Of a stretch of DNA of 64,000 nt, positions 9,389 to 18,650 are shown piece by piece. The notes beneath the pieces are model-generated. The model did no database searches and was not told the DNA's origin. It saw only the letters and a list, made by a program, of their open reading frames with translations. The DNA is from Betaproteobacteria bacterium (GTDB lineage Bacteria; Pseudomonadota; Gammaproteobacteria; Burkholderiales; Rhodocyclaceae). The stretch covers positions 574,444-638,443 of the forward strand of contig JADJXY010000001.1 of the NCBI GenBank assembly GCA_016720065.1, written 5' to 3'. The translations under genes were made by a program, and so were the position numbers. Numbering within the stretch: the stretch's first letter is position 1; every line of letters starts with the position of its first letter.

Positions 9389-10338
9389 ATACCTTAAACG
9401 TCCGGACAGAAACCGTGCCTTGTCCCCTCGGGTGCACGCCGGGTGAGGATCAGGTCACCGTAGGGCACGACCGTCTATGTGGAGGTCCGGGGCAGTTTCC
9501 GGTGGTTCGTTGTCGCGCGTGTGGCCTGATGCGCACCAATCCGCGGCCAGATGCAACGTCGCTCCATGCCTACTATCCCGACGACTATGCCCCTTACGAG
9601 ACGTCTGCAGTGGCAATTGGCGTGCCTGCGCCACGCCGCCCGTGGCTGTTGAGGATACTCCAGCGCCTGGTCGATTCGCGATCGCAATGGTTGCCCACCC
9701 TTGTCCCGGGCAAGATGCTGGAATTTGGCTGCGCTTCCGGCGGATTCCTGGCAAAGATGCGCGCACGGGGCTGGTCGGTCGAAGGCGTCGATATCTCACC
9801 TGTTGCTACGGCCTGCGCGCGGGAACACGGACTGGCCGTGCATACCGGCACGCTCGATTCGCTCCCCGTCGAGGCTGGTACCTTTGACCTTGTAGTTGGG
9901 TGGATGGCCCTCGAACACCTGCCTGATCCGGTCGAGGCCTTGCGCTTTCTGCATGGTCGTACCCGCCCTGGGGGCTGGCTGGTGATTTCCATTCCCAATG
10001 CGGCTGCATTCGAGTTTCGCATTTTTGGCCGGTACTGGTACGCGCTTCAAGTGCCGGCACACCTTTTTCATTTCACGCCGACGACCATGAACAATTTGCT
10101 GCTGGCCGCGGGTTGGCGTCCGCAAGGGGTGTTTCACCATCGATCCGCCGCCAATCTGGTGGGGAGCCTGGGGCATCTGCTCGAAGATTCAGGTTGTCAA
10201 AAAATTGGAGCGGCACTGGTTCGCGGAGTGTCGCGCTCGCCCGCCCTCCACGCACTTATGTGGCCGTTGGCGCTGGTTCTTGGCTTGCTTCGCCAGTCCG
10301 GGCGCATGACCGTCTGGGCGAGGAAATCGGATGCTTGA
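9385..10338 (+). CDS. Class I SAM-dependent methyltransferase
   Basis: A 317-residue protein. The N-terminus carries two Cys pairs (CPLGC near residue 12 and CRACG near residue 43), compatible with a small zinc ribbon as in many sugar or lipid methyltransferases. The SAM-binding motif I LEFGCASGGFLAKM is followed by the acidic strand VEGVDIS and the motif GWMALEHLPDPVEAL. The C-terminus contains a hydrophobic segment (MWPLALVLGLL) that may associate with the membrane. The GTG start overlaps the flippase stop as GTGA. It probably methylates a sugar or terminates a glycan chain in this pathway (inference from context). Confidence 0.85.
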   Translation: MNTLNVRTETVPCPLGCTPGEDQVTVGHDRLCGGPGQFPVVRCRACGLMRTNPRPDATSLHAYYPDDYAPYETSAVAIGVPAPRRPWLLRILQRLVDSRSQWLPTLVPGKMLEFGCASGGFLAKMRARGWSVEGVDISPVATACAREHGLAVHTGTLDSLPVEAGTFDLVVGWMALEHLPDPVEALRFLHGRTRPGGWLVISIPNAAAFEFRIFGRYWYALQVPAHLFHFTPTTMNNLLLAAGWRPQGVFHHRSAANLVGSLGHLLEDSGCQKIGAALVRGVSRSPALHALMWPLALVLGLLRQSGRMTVWARKSDA

Positions 10339-11386
10339 AGTGGCGGCGCTCACCGCCGGATGGCATGTTCCGTCCTCGCGGTTTCGTATACGGCAGCATA
10401 TTCCTCGCCTGGCGACGGTGGGGGTCCGTGTGACGGAGTACTGCCCGCCCATCAGCAAGTACGCTGAAATTCCAGGATTCGGGGCTTCGGTACCGTTCCG
10501 ATACAAGTTTCCGCTGACGGGGATCTTGTGGCTGTGCAAGGTGGTAGCCAGTGTTCCAGGGGTTCTGGGGTCGTACAGGAAGGATGTCACCTGGCTTAGC
10601 CGCGACCTGGTCGTCGGCTTGCCCACTCTGGAGCCCATTCTGAAGTCCCCTTTGGTCCTTGATGTCGACGACGCCATCTGGTGCACGTGGCCACTGGGCA
10701 GCGCATCGGCGCGCATGAGCGCACGCCGATCTGCCCTCGTCCTGGCTGGCAACGCCACTTTGGCGGGGTGGTTTGCCGACTACGCGCGCCGCGTTGAGAT
10801 TGTCCCTACTGCCGTGGACGTTGACCGCTTTGTTCCGATCACCAATTCGAACCCGCGTGCGACGCTGACCCTCGGATGGATCGGGTCGGGATCAAATCTG
10901 GCTTACCTGCAGGATATTGTGCCGGCCCTGGCCGAGGTGATGAGACGGCGTTCGGAAGTGAGACTCCGCATCGTGAGCAATATGGCGCCGCGATTTTCAG
11001 GCCTGCAAGGGTCGCGGGTGGATTATGTGCCCTGGAGCACCACAGGGGAGGTTCAGGCAATACAGGGGATGGACATTGGCCTGATGCCGATGCCGGACAA
11101 TGAATGGACGCGCGGCAAGTGCAGTTTCAAAATGCTGCAGTACCTCGCCTGCGGGAAGGCGGCGGTGGTTTCCCCCGTGGGCATGAACAAGGAGGTGCTG
11201 GCTCAGGCGGAAGTCGGTCTTGGCCCTAGGAACAGGGACGAGTGGGTCGATGCGCTTGTCGCGCTCATAGACGATGCGGGCGAACGTGGACGCCTCGGCG
11301 CGAATGGGCGGCAGCTTGTCGAACGGTGCTATGCGGCAAGAGTGATCGCCGATCGCATTGCGGGTCTGTTGTCGACGTTGACATGA
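10331..11386 (+). CDS. Glycosyltransferase, GT4-like
   Basis: A 351-residue glycosyltransferase with GT-B architecture. The N-terminal half contains RFRIRQHIPRL, and the C-terminal Rossmann-like half starts with LTLGWIGSGSNLAYL and ends with the nucleotide-binding region KCSFKMLQYLACGKAAVVSPVGMN, which corresponds to the E-x7-E region of GT4 enzymes in divergent form. The ATG at 10331 overlaps the methyltransferase stop by 8 bp and the stop overlaps the next gene by 4 bp (ATGA), so it sits in a tightly coupled operon. The sugar donor is not predictable. Confidence 0.82.
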   Translation: MLEVAALTAGWHVPSSRFRIRQHIPRLATVGVRVTEYCPPISKYAEIPGFGASVPFRYKFPLTGILWLCKVVASVPGVLGSYRKDVTWLSRDLVVGLPTLEPILKSPLVLDVDDAIWCTWPLGSASARMSARRSALVLAGNATLAGWFADYARRVEIVPTAVDVDRFVPITNSNPRATLTLGWIGSGSNLAYLQDIVPALAEVMRRRSEVRLRIVSNMAPRFSGLQGSRVDYVPWSTTGEVQAIQGMDIGLMPMPDNEWTRGKCSFKMLQYLACGKAAVVSPVGMNKEVLAQAEVGLGPRNRDEWVDALVALIDDAGERGRLGANGRQLVERCYAARVIADRIAGLLSTLT

Positions 11387-12642
11387 AGATACTCATCGTG
11401 ACCTACAGCGATCGCCAGGGGGGGGCAGGGAAGGCTTTGCTCCGTATCGCCGGGCATCTTCAAGCCTGTGGCCAATCTGTCAGCGTCATGGTAGCCCGCC
11501 GGGAGTCAGTTTCCGATCTCGTCGATGGGCCCGGGCGCGGGTGGAATGGCTCTGCTGGTCAAGCATTACGCAGTCTGGCGGCTCGTGCGATCATTTGCGC
11601 CGCGACGGGTTCCAGGGCAGCGGATCGATCATTGGGGGCTTTCCGTGGTGGGCTGGGCAAGGCAATCAACGCCACCGATGCGGATGTCGTCATGCTCGGC
11701 TGGACAGGGGAGGAAACGATCTCCATTGGCGAGATCGCCGAAATCAAGAAACCGGTGGTGTGGCGGTTCTCTGACATGTGGCCGCTGTTGGGCACGGAGC
11801 ACTATGCGAGCGAATCGGAATTCGTTCGCTATACCGTCGCGGGTGCCGGGCAGATTGCCGGGGCGTGGGATCTGGATGCGCGCGTTTTTCGCCGGAAATT
11901 GCGATTATGGCGGCGTGCCATCCCGGTCATCGCGCCGAGTCGATGGATGGGTGAGTGTGTTCGGAGGAGCGCATTCGCCAATACCTGGCCCGTTCGCATT
12001 GTGCCAACGCCTGTCGATACCGGAGTCTTCGCGCCGCGGGATCGGGCAGCCGCCAGGCGGGCGCTCGGACTTCCCTTGGACCGTCGATTGATCGTGTTCG
12101 GCGCCTTGGGAGGTGATACCGATCCTCGCAAGGGTGCGGATCTTCTGGCTGCGGCAACCGTCACGCTGCGCTCCTCCGAGCTTGCGTGCATCATCGTCGG
12201 AAAAGACACACCTGGGCGACGAGCGGAATTTTCCCTGCCCACTTTCGACCTTGGCCTGATCAACGACGATGCGACCTTGGCGGGAATCTACGCCGCCGCC
12301 GATGTGGCGGTGTTGCCGTCCAGACTGGACAATCTCCCTCAGTTTGGTCTGGAGGCACAGGCCTGCGGCTGTCCGGTCGTGACCTTTGACACAGGAGGGC
12401 TGAGCGATCTGGTCGAGGATCGGGTTACGGGTGCTCTGGCAGAGCCGTTTTGTGTCGCCGATCTTGCGGCGGCGATTCGGTGGGTGGTTTCGGATCAAGC
12501 GAGGCTCACAGCCCTGAGTCATGCTGCGCGTGAGCGGGCGCTCGCTCTGTGGGCGCCGGAGGTCGTTTTGCCGCAGTATCTTGACGTGTTCGCCCGGGCT
12601 GCCCGGGGAGATTTCTCGCTGGGGACGGCCCTGGTCCCATGA
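11383..12642 (+). CDS. Glycosyltransferase family 4
   Basis: A 419-residue GT4 enzyme beginning MKILIVTYSDRQGGAGKALLRIA. The glycine-rich GGAGKA turn marks the acceptor domain, and the donor domain shows VFGALGGDTDPRKGADLL and the GT4 signature block LPQFGLEAQACGCPVVTFDTGGLSDLV. The ATG at 11383 overlaps the previous stop (ATGA); longer frames upstream are spurious. An eight-G tract (11418-11425) lies 12 codons after the start, where a slip would abolish almost the whole protein. After its stop comes a 118-bp gap with no recognisable gene before the next GT2. Confidence 0.88.
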   Translation: MKILIVTYSDRQGGAGKALLRIAGHLQACGQSVSVMVARRESVSDLVDGPGRGWNGSAGQALRSLAARAIICAATGSRAADRSLGAFRGGLGKAINATDADVVMLGWTGEETISIGEIAEIKKPVVWRFSDMWPLLGTEHYASESEFVRYTVAGAGQIAGAWDLDARVFRRKLRLWRRAIPVIAPSRWMGECVRRSAFANTWPVRIVPTPVDTGVFAPRDRAAARRALGLPLDRRLIVFGALGGDTDPRKGADLLAAATVTLRSSELACIIVGKDTPGRRAEFSLPTFDLGLINDDATLAGIYAAADVAVLPSRLDNLPQFGLEAQACGCPVVTFDTGGLSDLVEDRVTGALAEPFCVADLAAAIRWVVSDQARLTALSHAARERALALWAPEVVLPQYLDVFARAARGDFSLGTALVP

Positions 12643-12760
12643 TCGGCAAGGATGAAAGAGGGGCTGAGGCGCATGGGGCACTTGCAGGCTGATGGGTGTG
12701 GTGCGCCGCTCAGTCCGGGTGAATGTTCCGTCGGTTCGGGTTTGCCGCGAAGGAGCATCG

Positions 12761-13558
12761 ATGCGATTCAGTTGTGTCATTCCGACCTTTAACCGTCGCG
12801 AGCGCCTTCGTGTTGCGCTCGCCTCGGTGGCGTCGCAATCGGTGCGCCCGGAGGAGATCGTCGTTGTCGATGATGGCTCGCGCGACGACACGCAGGAATA
12901 CTTGACGGGCCTTCAGCGCACTTCTCCCGACTTGCCTCTCGTCGTCTTGCGCCAGGAGAATCGGGGCCCCGCCGCAGCGCGAAATGCCGGGATAAGGATC
13001 GCCAGTGGGGATTACGTAGCCTTCCTGGACGATGACGACCTTTGGTTGCCGGAAAAGTTGGCTCGTCAGCAGCAAATCCTGGCCGTTCATCCGGACATCG
13101 CTTTGCTGGGTTGTGGGGCCGACACTCTCTTCGCTCCCCGGGGCGGGCTGCTACAGGACATCGGTCTGAGGAGCATGCTGATTCGGAACTGGTTCTTGAC
13201 GCCGGGAGTCGTTGCGCGTCGGGATGTGCTTTTGGCCTGCGGAGGGTTTCCTGAAGACATGTGTGTTTGCGAGGACTATGCGCTCTGGTTGAGCATTGCC
13301 GAGAAGCACCGGTGCGCGCTGCTCAACGAAAAGTTAATCGTGTGTGGCGACGGTAAGCGCTCCTTCGGGGAGAGCGGATTGTCCGGAAACCTGAGGGCGC
13401 TCTACGCAGGAGAGCGGGAGGTTTACCGGAGGTGGCGCAAGGGTCGGAGAGGGGGAGGGCTCTACCTGGGAATGTGCGAATTTCTCGCCGCCATCAAACA
13501 TATGCGGCGACGCATGGTCGTTGCCTGGGAGCGAGGGACGGCCGACCCGGCACCCTGA
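12761..13558 (+). CDS. Glycosyltransferase family 2
   Basis: A 265-residue GT2 transferase. The N-terminus MRFSCVIPTFNRRERL, the strand IVVVDDGSRDDT, the RGPAAARNAGI motif and the metal-binding FLDDDDLWLP (DXD) are all present, followed by a C-terminal acceptor region with CVCEDYALWL. The ATG at 12761 follows a GAAGGAG ribosome-binding site with six-base spacing, which decides against the longer frame from 12692. It probably acts in repeat-unit synthesis on the cytoplasmic face. Confidence 0.9.
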   Translation: MRFSCVIPTFNRRERLRVALASVASQSVRPEEIVVVDDGSRDDTQEYLTGLQRTSPDLPLVVLRQENRGPAAARNAGIRIASGDYVAFLDDDDLWLPEKLARQQQILAVHPDIALLGCGADTLFAPRGGLLQDIGLRSMLIRNWFLTPGVVARRDVLLACGGFPEDMCVCEDYALWLSIAEKHRCALLNEKLIVCGDGKRSFGESGLSGNLRALYAGEREVYRRWRKGRRGGGLYLGMCEFLAAIKHMRRRMVVAWERGTADPAP

Positions 13559-13710
13559 GAGCCTTAAGTGAAAATTCCGTACCTTCCCGCTCGTCATGCC
13601 CGGCCGCGCCCGCTCGGCGTTGCCAGTATTCGCCATAGCCCGGGCCACGGCTGTGTTTTGCGCCTTGATTGTGCGCACCCAAAAAATTCACAGTCTCTGA
13701 GTGCGTAGCT

Positions 13711-14910
13711 GTGAATGGCGAACTGATACTGGTCACACACTACTTCTCGACCCACCGAGGGGGGGTCGAGAAGGTTGCGGGCGAACTGGTCGGTCGCCTT
13801 GCCAAGGACCATGGTTGGCGGGCGACTTGGGTTTCGAGTGCCGGGGATGTCCTGCCCGGCGGGCTCGGGGAGCGCGTGCGACTCGTTCCCGTGGGGGCTT
13901 GGAACGGAATGGAGCGACGCTTCGGTATCCCTTGGCCGATCTGGCATCCCCGGGGGCTGATTCGCTTGTGGCAAGCGATTGGGCGGGCTGATGTGTTGCA
14001 CCTGCACGACGCCCTGTATTTCGGCAATCTGTGTGCCTGCGCGATGGCACGCTTGAGGGGTGTTCCTGTCATTGTCACGCAGCATGTTGGCGATGTGCCG
14101 TACGCCTCGGCGCTATTCAGACGAGCCCATGCCTCGGCCAATCGAACGCTGGGGCGTTTGGTGCTCGGAATGGCGCAGCAGGTGGTGTTCGTCAGCCCAG
14201 CGGTTCGCGACGAGTTTTCCCGCTATTGTCGCTTCAGATCGTCGCCGGCCTACGTTCCGAATGGGGTGGATACAAGCTGCTTTTCCCCTTCGGGACCCTT
14301 GCCGGAGTGTCTGGAAATCCACCGTGCGCATCAGTCGGGACGTCGCGTATTTCTCTTTGTCGGTCGCTTTGTCGAAAAAAAAGGACTGGCTATCCTGCAC
14401 GATTTGGCATTGCGTTTGCCCCACGATCTGTGGGTGTTTGCGGGGCATGGCCCACTTGATCCGCAGTCCTGGAATCAGCCTAACGTCCTCGTGGTGCGGG
14501 GAGAGTCGGGCGCTGGCCTGGCAAGGTACTACCGGGCAGCGGATGTTCTGGTATTGCCGAGCACCGGGGAGGGATTCCCGCTGGTTGTGCAGGAGGCGAT
14601 GGCCTGTGGAACGCCGGCCATGGTGGGGGAAGAAACAGCCGCGGGGTGCCCGGAGGCCCGTGCATTGCTGCTGGTTGAAAAGCTGGGTGACGCTATGGCA
14701 CCAATGCGTTGGGCAGGGCGACTGTCCGAGCAACCGGGCCGGCGGGATGGGTCGCCCAGGCGGCGCAGCGAGGTGGCAGCTTTCGCAAGGGAGCGGTGGT
14801 CCTGGGAGTGCGCGACAGGGCAGTATGCCAAGCTGATCGGAAAACTCGTGACGGGGCACGAGGGCGAACGTGCCCCCGCGCCTGGAAACCGGATGAGGGG
14901 CGAGGAATGA
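13711..14910 (+). CDS. Glycosyltransferase family 4
   Basis: A 399-residue GT4 enzyme. The N-terminal block is LILVTHYFSTHRGGVEKVAGEL, interrupted at the DNA level by a seven-G run at 13759-13765. The donor domain shows FLFVGRFVEKKGLAIL and the signature region STGEGFPLVVQEAMACGTPAM. A GTG start at 13711 is proposed because it precedes the first conserved strand; a TTG at 13669 would add 14 residues. The 152-bp gap upstream contains no recognisable gene and could hold an internal promoter. Its role is glycan chain building in the same locus. Confidence 0.87.
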   Translation: MNGELILVTHYFSTHRGGVEKVAGELVGRLAKDHGWRATWVSSAGDVLPGGLGERVRLVPVGAWNGMERRFGIPWPIWHPRGLIRLWQAIGRADVLHLHDALYFGNLCACAMARLRGVPVIVTQHVGDVPYASALFRRAHASANRTLGRLVLGMAQQVVFVSPAVRDEFSRYCRFRSSPAYVPNGVDTSCFSPSGPLPECLEIHRAHQSGRRVFLFVGRFVEKKGLAILHDLALRLPHDLWVFAGHGPLDPQSWNQPNVLVVRGESGAGLARYYRAADVLVLPSTGEGFPLVVQEAMACGTPAMVGEETAAGCPEARALLLVEKLGDAMAPMRWAGRLSEQPGRRDGSPRRRSEVAAFARERWSWECATGQYAKLIGKLVTGHEGERAPAPGNRMRGEE

Positions 14911-14991
14911 GATCGGCTGCGAGCGGGACCGATTCGACGGGGGGAGAATTCCGCCAGCCGATCGTCTGCGGCCGGCGCTTCCTGGGATCGG

Positions 14992-16701
14992 ATGACGATG
15001 AGCCGGGGTTGGTCTCGAGGGGCTGCCGTGCCGATCCATAATCACCTGCGCCTTGGCATCCTGTTGACCATGCTTGCGTCGGCCTTGATTGCCGCCCTGG
15101 CCGAGTTCCAGGGGGGCATTTTTTGGTACCTGCTGACGCTATACGACCTTCCGGCCGCTGGGGCGCTGGTGGTGCTTCTCATCAGCGGTATGCTGCTTGC
15201 GAGCAGATTGCGCGGTCCGGAGTTGTGGGCAGACCGACTTGTACTGGCTCTGGATCGTACTGCCCCTGCCATCGCAGTCATCGTGTGGATGGCGCTCGCC
15301 TGGGCGACGGTCCACGTGTACAAGGGGCATCCGCTGTCCATGGATGAGTATGCTGCGTACTTTCAAGCGCAGATATTCGCTTCCGGGGAACTGCATGGCA
15401 GTTTTCCGCCGGATCTCCTCGACCAACTCCTGCCAGTCGGCTTTCAGAATCAGTTTCTGATGGTCAATCGCACCACGGGGGCGGTACTGTCGGCCTATTG
15501 GCCGGGTTTCTCACTCTTGCTCGCGCCCTTCGTGGCGGCTGGCGTTCCCTGGGCGTGCAACCCAATGCTGGTTGCGCTTAGCCTGATCATGATTCGCTGC
15601 CTGGCGCGTGATGCCACTTCCTGGCCCCAGGCGCCGGGTTGGGCGATGTTGCTGGCTCTGGCTTCCCCGGCATTCCTGATCAATGGCATCACCTTCTATT
15701 CGATGCCCGCCCACCTGTTGTTGAACCTGATCTACGCATGGCTACTCCTTTCACCAACGTCAGGGCGACTTGTTGTGGCCGGCTTGGTGGGGGGGCTTGC
15801 TTTGGTCCTCCACAATCCTTTTCCCCACGCGGTTTTTGCCCTGCCTTGGCTTGTCTGGCTGGTGTTTCGTAGGGAGCGAGTCCTTCGGAACCTGCTCTGC
15901 ATCGGCCTGGGCTACCTGCCGGTCGTGCTGACGCTGGGGGTCGGGTGGATGCTCTGGCGGCATCAACTTCTCTTTTCCGGGGCTACGGTGGCCGTGGCGC
16001 CGCTCGCCTCCACTGCGGCAGGCGACACGACGGTCCTGGAGCAGGTTTCCGGGCTTGCCTCCCGGATGATCGGCTATCTCCGGCTTCCGGACGAAAGCGT
16101 GCTTTATGCTCGTCTGGCCGGGCTGATAAAGCTCTGGCTGTGGGCTTCGCCGCTGCTCTTGCTGCTGGTCTGGCAGGGGGTACGTGACAGCAAGGCGGTT
16201 GCGACTCGACTGCTGGCGGCTTCCGCAGGCCTGACCTTTCTCGCTTACTTCGCCATTCGTTTCGACCAGGGGCACGGTTGGGGGTACCGCTATTTCCACT
16301 CGGCCTGGGGCGTACTGCCGGTCCTTGGGGCCCTGGGTATTGCGCGGCTCGCCTCCACGCAACATGGCGGCCGTAGCGGGCTGCCAATCCTGGCGGGGCT
16401 GAGCCTCGCCGGCTTGATAGTCATGAATGTCCTTCGCCTGGGGCAGGTTGGCGATTTCATGACTCAGCATCTCACCCAACTCCCACCCGCTGCCGAGAGC
16501 GGGCGTGCATTCATCTTCGTCAAACTTCGGGGTTATTACGCAGCGGATCTAGTCCAGAATGACCCCTGGCTGCGAGGAAACACGGTCATGCTCATCGCCC
16601 GGACCCGCGATGCCGAGAAGAATTTGGCAGAACGTCTGGTTCCCTACCCCCGGCAAATCTTACGCAACGAATTTGGTGCAACCTACGTCGTGGAGCCATG
16701 A
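14992..16701 (+). CDS. Polytopic GT-C (GT39/ArnT-like) glycosyltransferase
   Basis: About 569 residues with numerous membrane helices. The first large periplasmic loop contains HPLSMDEYAAYFQAQIF, the acidic DE pair that GT-C enzymes of the PMT/ArnT type use for catalysis, followed by an aromatic YWPGFSLLLAPF segment. It likely transfers a sugar from a polyprenyl-phosphate donor at the periplasmic face, consistent with the GtrB/GtrA-like genes in the operon. Start choice: the ATG at 14992 has a weak ribosome-binding site, whereas the GTG at 15028 follows GAGGGG at good spacing and may be the true start. The gene ends 19 bp inside the convergent sixA gene. Confidence 0.75.
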   Translation: MTMSRGWSRGAAVPIHNHLRLGILLTMLASALIAALAEFQGGIFWYLLTLYDLPAAGALVVLLISGMLLASRLRGPELWADRLVLALDRTAPAIAVIVWMALAWATVHVYKGHPLSMDEYAAYFQAQIFASGELHGSFPPDLLDQLLPVGFQNQFLMVNRTTGAVLSAYWPGFSLLLAPFVAAGVPWACNPMLVALSLIMIRCLARDATSWPQAPGWAMLLALASPAFLINGITFYSMPAHLLLNLIYAWLLLSPTSGRLVVAGLVGGLALVLHNPFPHAVFALPWLVWLVFRRERVLRNLLCIGLGYLPVVLTLGVGWMLWRHQLLFSGATVAVAPLASTAAGDTTVLEQVSGLASRMIGYLRLPDESVLYARLAGLIKLWLWASPLLLLLVWQGVRDSKAVATRLLAASAGLTFLAYFAIRFDQGHGWGYRYFHSAWGVLPVLGALGIARLASTQHGGRSGLPILAGLSLAGLIVMNVLRLGQVGDFMTQHLTQLPPAAESGRAFIFVKLRGYYAADLVQNDPWLRGNTVMLIARTRDAEKNLAERLVPYPRQILRNEFGATYVVEP

Positions 16702-17159
16702 ATGGATTCGACCAATTCTGGCGGGAGCACTGCCCGAAGTACTGTTCGAGGCCGGCTCCCATGGACCTGCTGGGCGATCCACCATATTGCCCCTTTTCGT
16801 ACGGTCCAATGGGTATCGTGTCCTGAGATCAGTCGGGCGGCTGCCATGCCGAGGGTTGGTTGGTGTCCGACTACCAGGACGGCCCCGGGGCTTGCCGGCC
16901 ATCCGGTGGCATCGAGCAGCGCTCGAGTACCCGCTCCCGGCCCAAGGCTGTCGATCGGTTCGAAGGGTAATTTCAGAGCTTCGGCGGTCTGACGGCAACG
17001 CAGCGCGGGGCTTGAGAGGACGCGCAAATTTTTGGGGCAGTGGGCAAGTATCCACTGCGCCATGGACCTTGCCTGTGTTTTTCCGCGTTCGGTCAATTGC
17101 CGTTCCATATCGTCCGGCCCGTCTTCCGCCTCTGCATGCCGCCACAACAGCAAATCCAT
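16683..17159 (-). CDS. sixA: Phosphohistidine phosphatase SixA
   Basis: A 158-residue histidine-phosphatase-superfamily protein. The catalytic RHG-type motif appears as LLLWRHAEAEDG at residues 3-14 and the second catalytic histidine as VVGHQPTLGM near residue 98. The size matches SixA, which removes phosphate from phosphohistidine in phosphotransfer proteins. It lies 5 bp downstream of the CYTH-CHAD gene on the same strand and overlaps the convergent polysaccharide operon by 19 bp. Pairing with a CHAD protein suggests a shared role in phosphate or polyphosphate metabolism (inference). Confidence 0.88.
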   Translation of the reverse strand: MDLLLWRHAEAEDGPDDMERQLTERGKTQARSMAQWILAHCPKNLRVLSSPALRCRQTAEALKLPFEPIDSLGPGAGTRALLDATGWPASPGAVLVVGHQPTLGMAAARLISGHDTHWTVRKGAIWWIAQQVHGSRPRTVLRAVLPPELVESIHGSTT

Positions 17160-17164
17160 CGTCG

Positions 17165-18637
17165 CTACTTCCTTTTCCAGGGTTTCGCTTGAGCCAGCCA
17201 GGTCTCCAGGGCCTCGGCTTGTTCGGTCAGCAGGAGCGCATGGCGCCCGCGGAGCCAGCCGAGGACGGGGCCGCTGCGGTGGCGGGCGGGAAGGCGGTGG
17301 AGGAGTTCCAGGGCAGTGACGTGGTCGTTGGCGAGGCCGAGTTCGTCCTGTAACTGGGTCAGCGCCGCGAGGTAGGGCTTCAGGCGTCGGCGGGGCAGGA
17401 GCGTGGCGAAGAACTCCAGGGTGTAGCGCAATTTCTTGATGCGGATGCGCAGACGGTGGCGCTCGACGTCGTCCAGGACGGCGTGGCGCCGGGCGAGGCG
17501 ACGGGTTTGGCTGGACTGGCGGTTGATGGCTGCGCGGGCGAACGCTTCCAGGTCGGCGGGCGCGGAGGGCAGGCCTGCGAGCGCCGCGGTGAAATCCAGC
17601 AGCAGGCGGGGATGGTCGGGGTCGGCAAGCTGGCGGCGGAGGGCGCTTGAGGCCCGGGCGGCGCAGCGCCCTGCGGCGGCGGGAAGATACAAGGCGCCGC
17701 GGTCTTGCGGAAAGGCGGCGACGATAGGAGGAAGGGCTTCGCCAACGAAGACGTCCCAGTCACGGGTTTCGCCCAGCGCGGCGGCCAGGGGACGCCAGGC
17801 GGCGGACCAGGACGTGGCAAAGTCCTGCGGCAGGACCGGGGCGAAGACCTTGAGGGCCGAGCGCAGGTGGCGCAGGGCGATGCGGGCCTGGTGCAGGAAC
17901 TCGGGATCGCAATCCGGTGCCTGACCGGCCAGGTTGCGCTGCAACTGGTCGAGGCAGGCCGAGGCGATGTCCTGAAAGGCGGCGACGGGAGTCAGATCGG
18001 GGGAGAGGGTCGGAATTCTCGCTTTGCAGGGCTGCCGTGGCTCTCCCAGGAAGAGGCGGTAGCCCCGTTCGGCCTTGGAGGCGGAGGCCGGGGAGAGGGG
18101 GAGGGTCGTCTGGAGTTCCCGCGCCAGGGCGAAGAGGTCGTCGCGCTCGCCGGCGAGGAGTTCGATTTCGACCTCGGCCAGGGGTTCGCTGCGCTCGCCG
18201 CTGGCGATGGTCCCCAGGTCGAGGGCGACCTCCACCCGGGAGCGGCCGTAGCTCAGGGTCCAGGCGCGGCGACGGAAGTGGGTGGTGAAGAGGGCGGTGA
18301 GGCGGGGGGCGATGCCTTCCAGTTCCTGGCGCAGCCTGGGGTCATCGACGTGGCCAAAATCCCAGACGCCGGGCCGGGCGGCGGCTTCCCACTCGCTGCG
18401 GGCGGCCAGTCCACCGACCGCCGGTTCCGCGGACTTGACCGTCAGCAGCCAGACCCTGCCGCGGCGGCGCAAGCGCAAGGCCACGCCGCGCCGCTGGAGG
18501 GCAAGGTCCGGTGTGTCGTAGTACGTGTTCTCCAGGGTGTGGCTGACCGCGGGGTGAGGGGCCAGCAGGGGGTGGCGGCCCAGGCGGGGGGCGGCGGAGC
18601 GGGGCAGCGCCAGTTTCAGCTCGATTTCCGTCGCCAT
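17165..18637 (-). CDS. CYTH and CHAD domain protein (inorganic triphosphatase-like)
   Basis: A 490-residue protein. The N-terminal CYTH domain (about 1-200) begins with the ExExK motif as TEIELKL and carries the basic tunnel residues LRLRRRGRVWLLTVK. The C-terminal CHAD domain (about 215-490) is helical with spaced histidines and arginines such as FLHQARIALRHLRSALK and RHRLRIRIKKLRYTLEFF, matching the polyphosphate-binding surface described for CHAD. The expected activity is tripolyphosphate hydrolysis with polyphosphate association. It lies 13 bp downstream of the Crp/Fnr regulator gene and 5 bp upstream of sixA, an apparent operon. Confidence 0.9.
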   Translation of the reverse strand: MATEIELKLALPRSAAPRLGRHPLLAPHPAVSHTLENTYYDTPDLALQRRGVALRLRRRGRVWLLTVKSAEPAVGGLAARSEWEAAARPGVWDFGHVDDPRLRQELEGIAPRLTALFTTHFRRRAWTLSYGRSRVEVALDLGTIASGERSEPLAEVEIELLAGERDDLFALARELQTTLPLSPASASKAERGYRLFLGEPRQPCKARIPTLSPDLTPVAAFQDIASACLDQLQRNLAGQAPDCDPEFLHQARIALRHLRSALKVFAPVLPQDFATSWSAAWRPLAAALGETRDWDVFVGEALPPIVAAFPQDRGALYLPAAAGRCAARASSALRRQLADPDHPRLLLDFTAALAGLPSAPADLEAFARAAINRQSSQTRRLARRHAVLDDVERHRLRIRIKKLRYTLEFFATLLPRRRLKPYLAALTQLQDELGLANDHVTALELLHRLPARHRSGPVLGWLRGRHALLLTEQAEALETWLAQAKPWKRK

Positions 18638-18650
18638 GGCGCGGAGAGCC

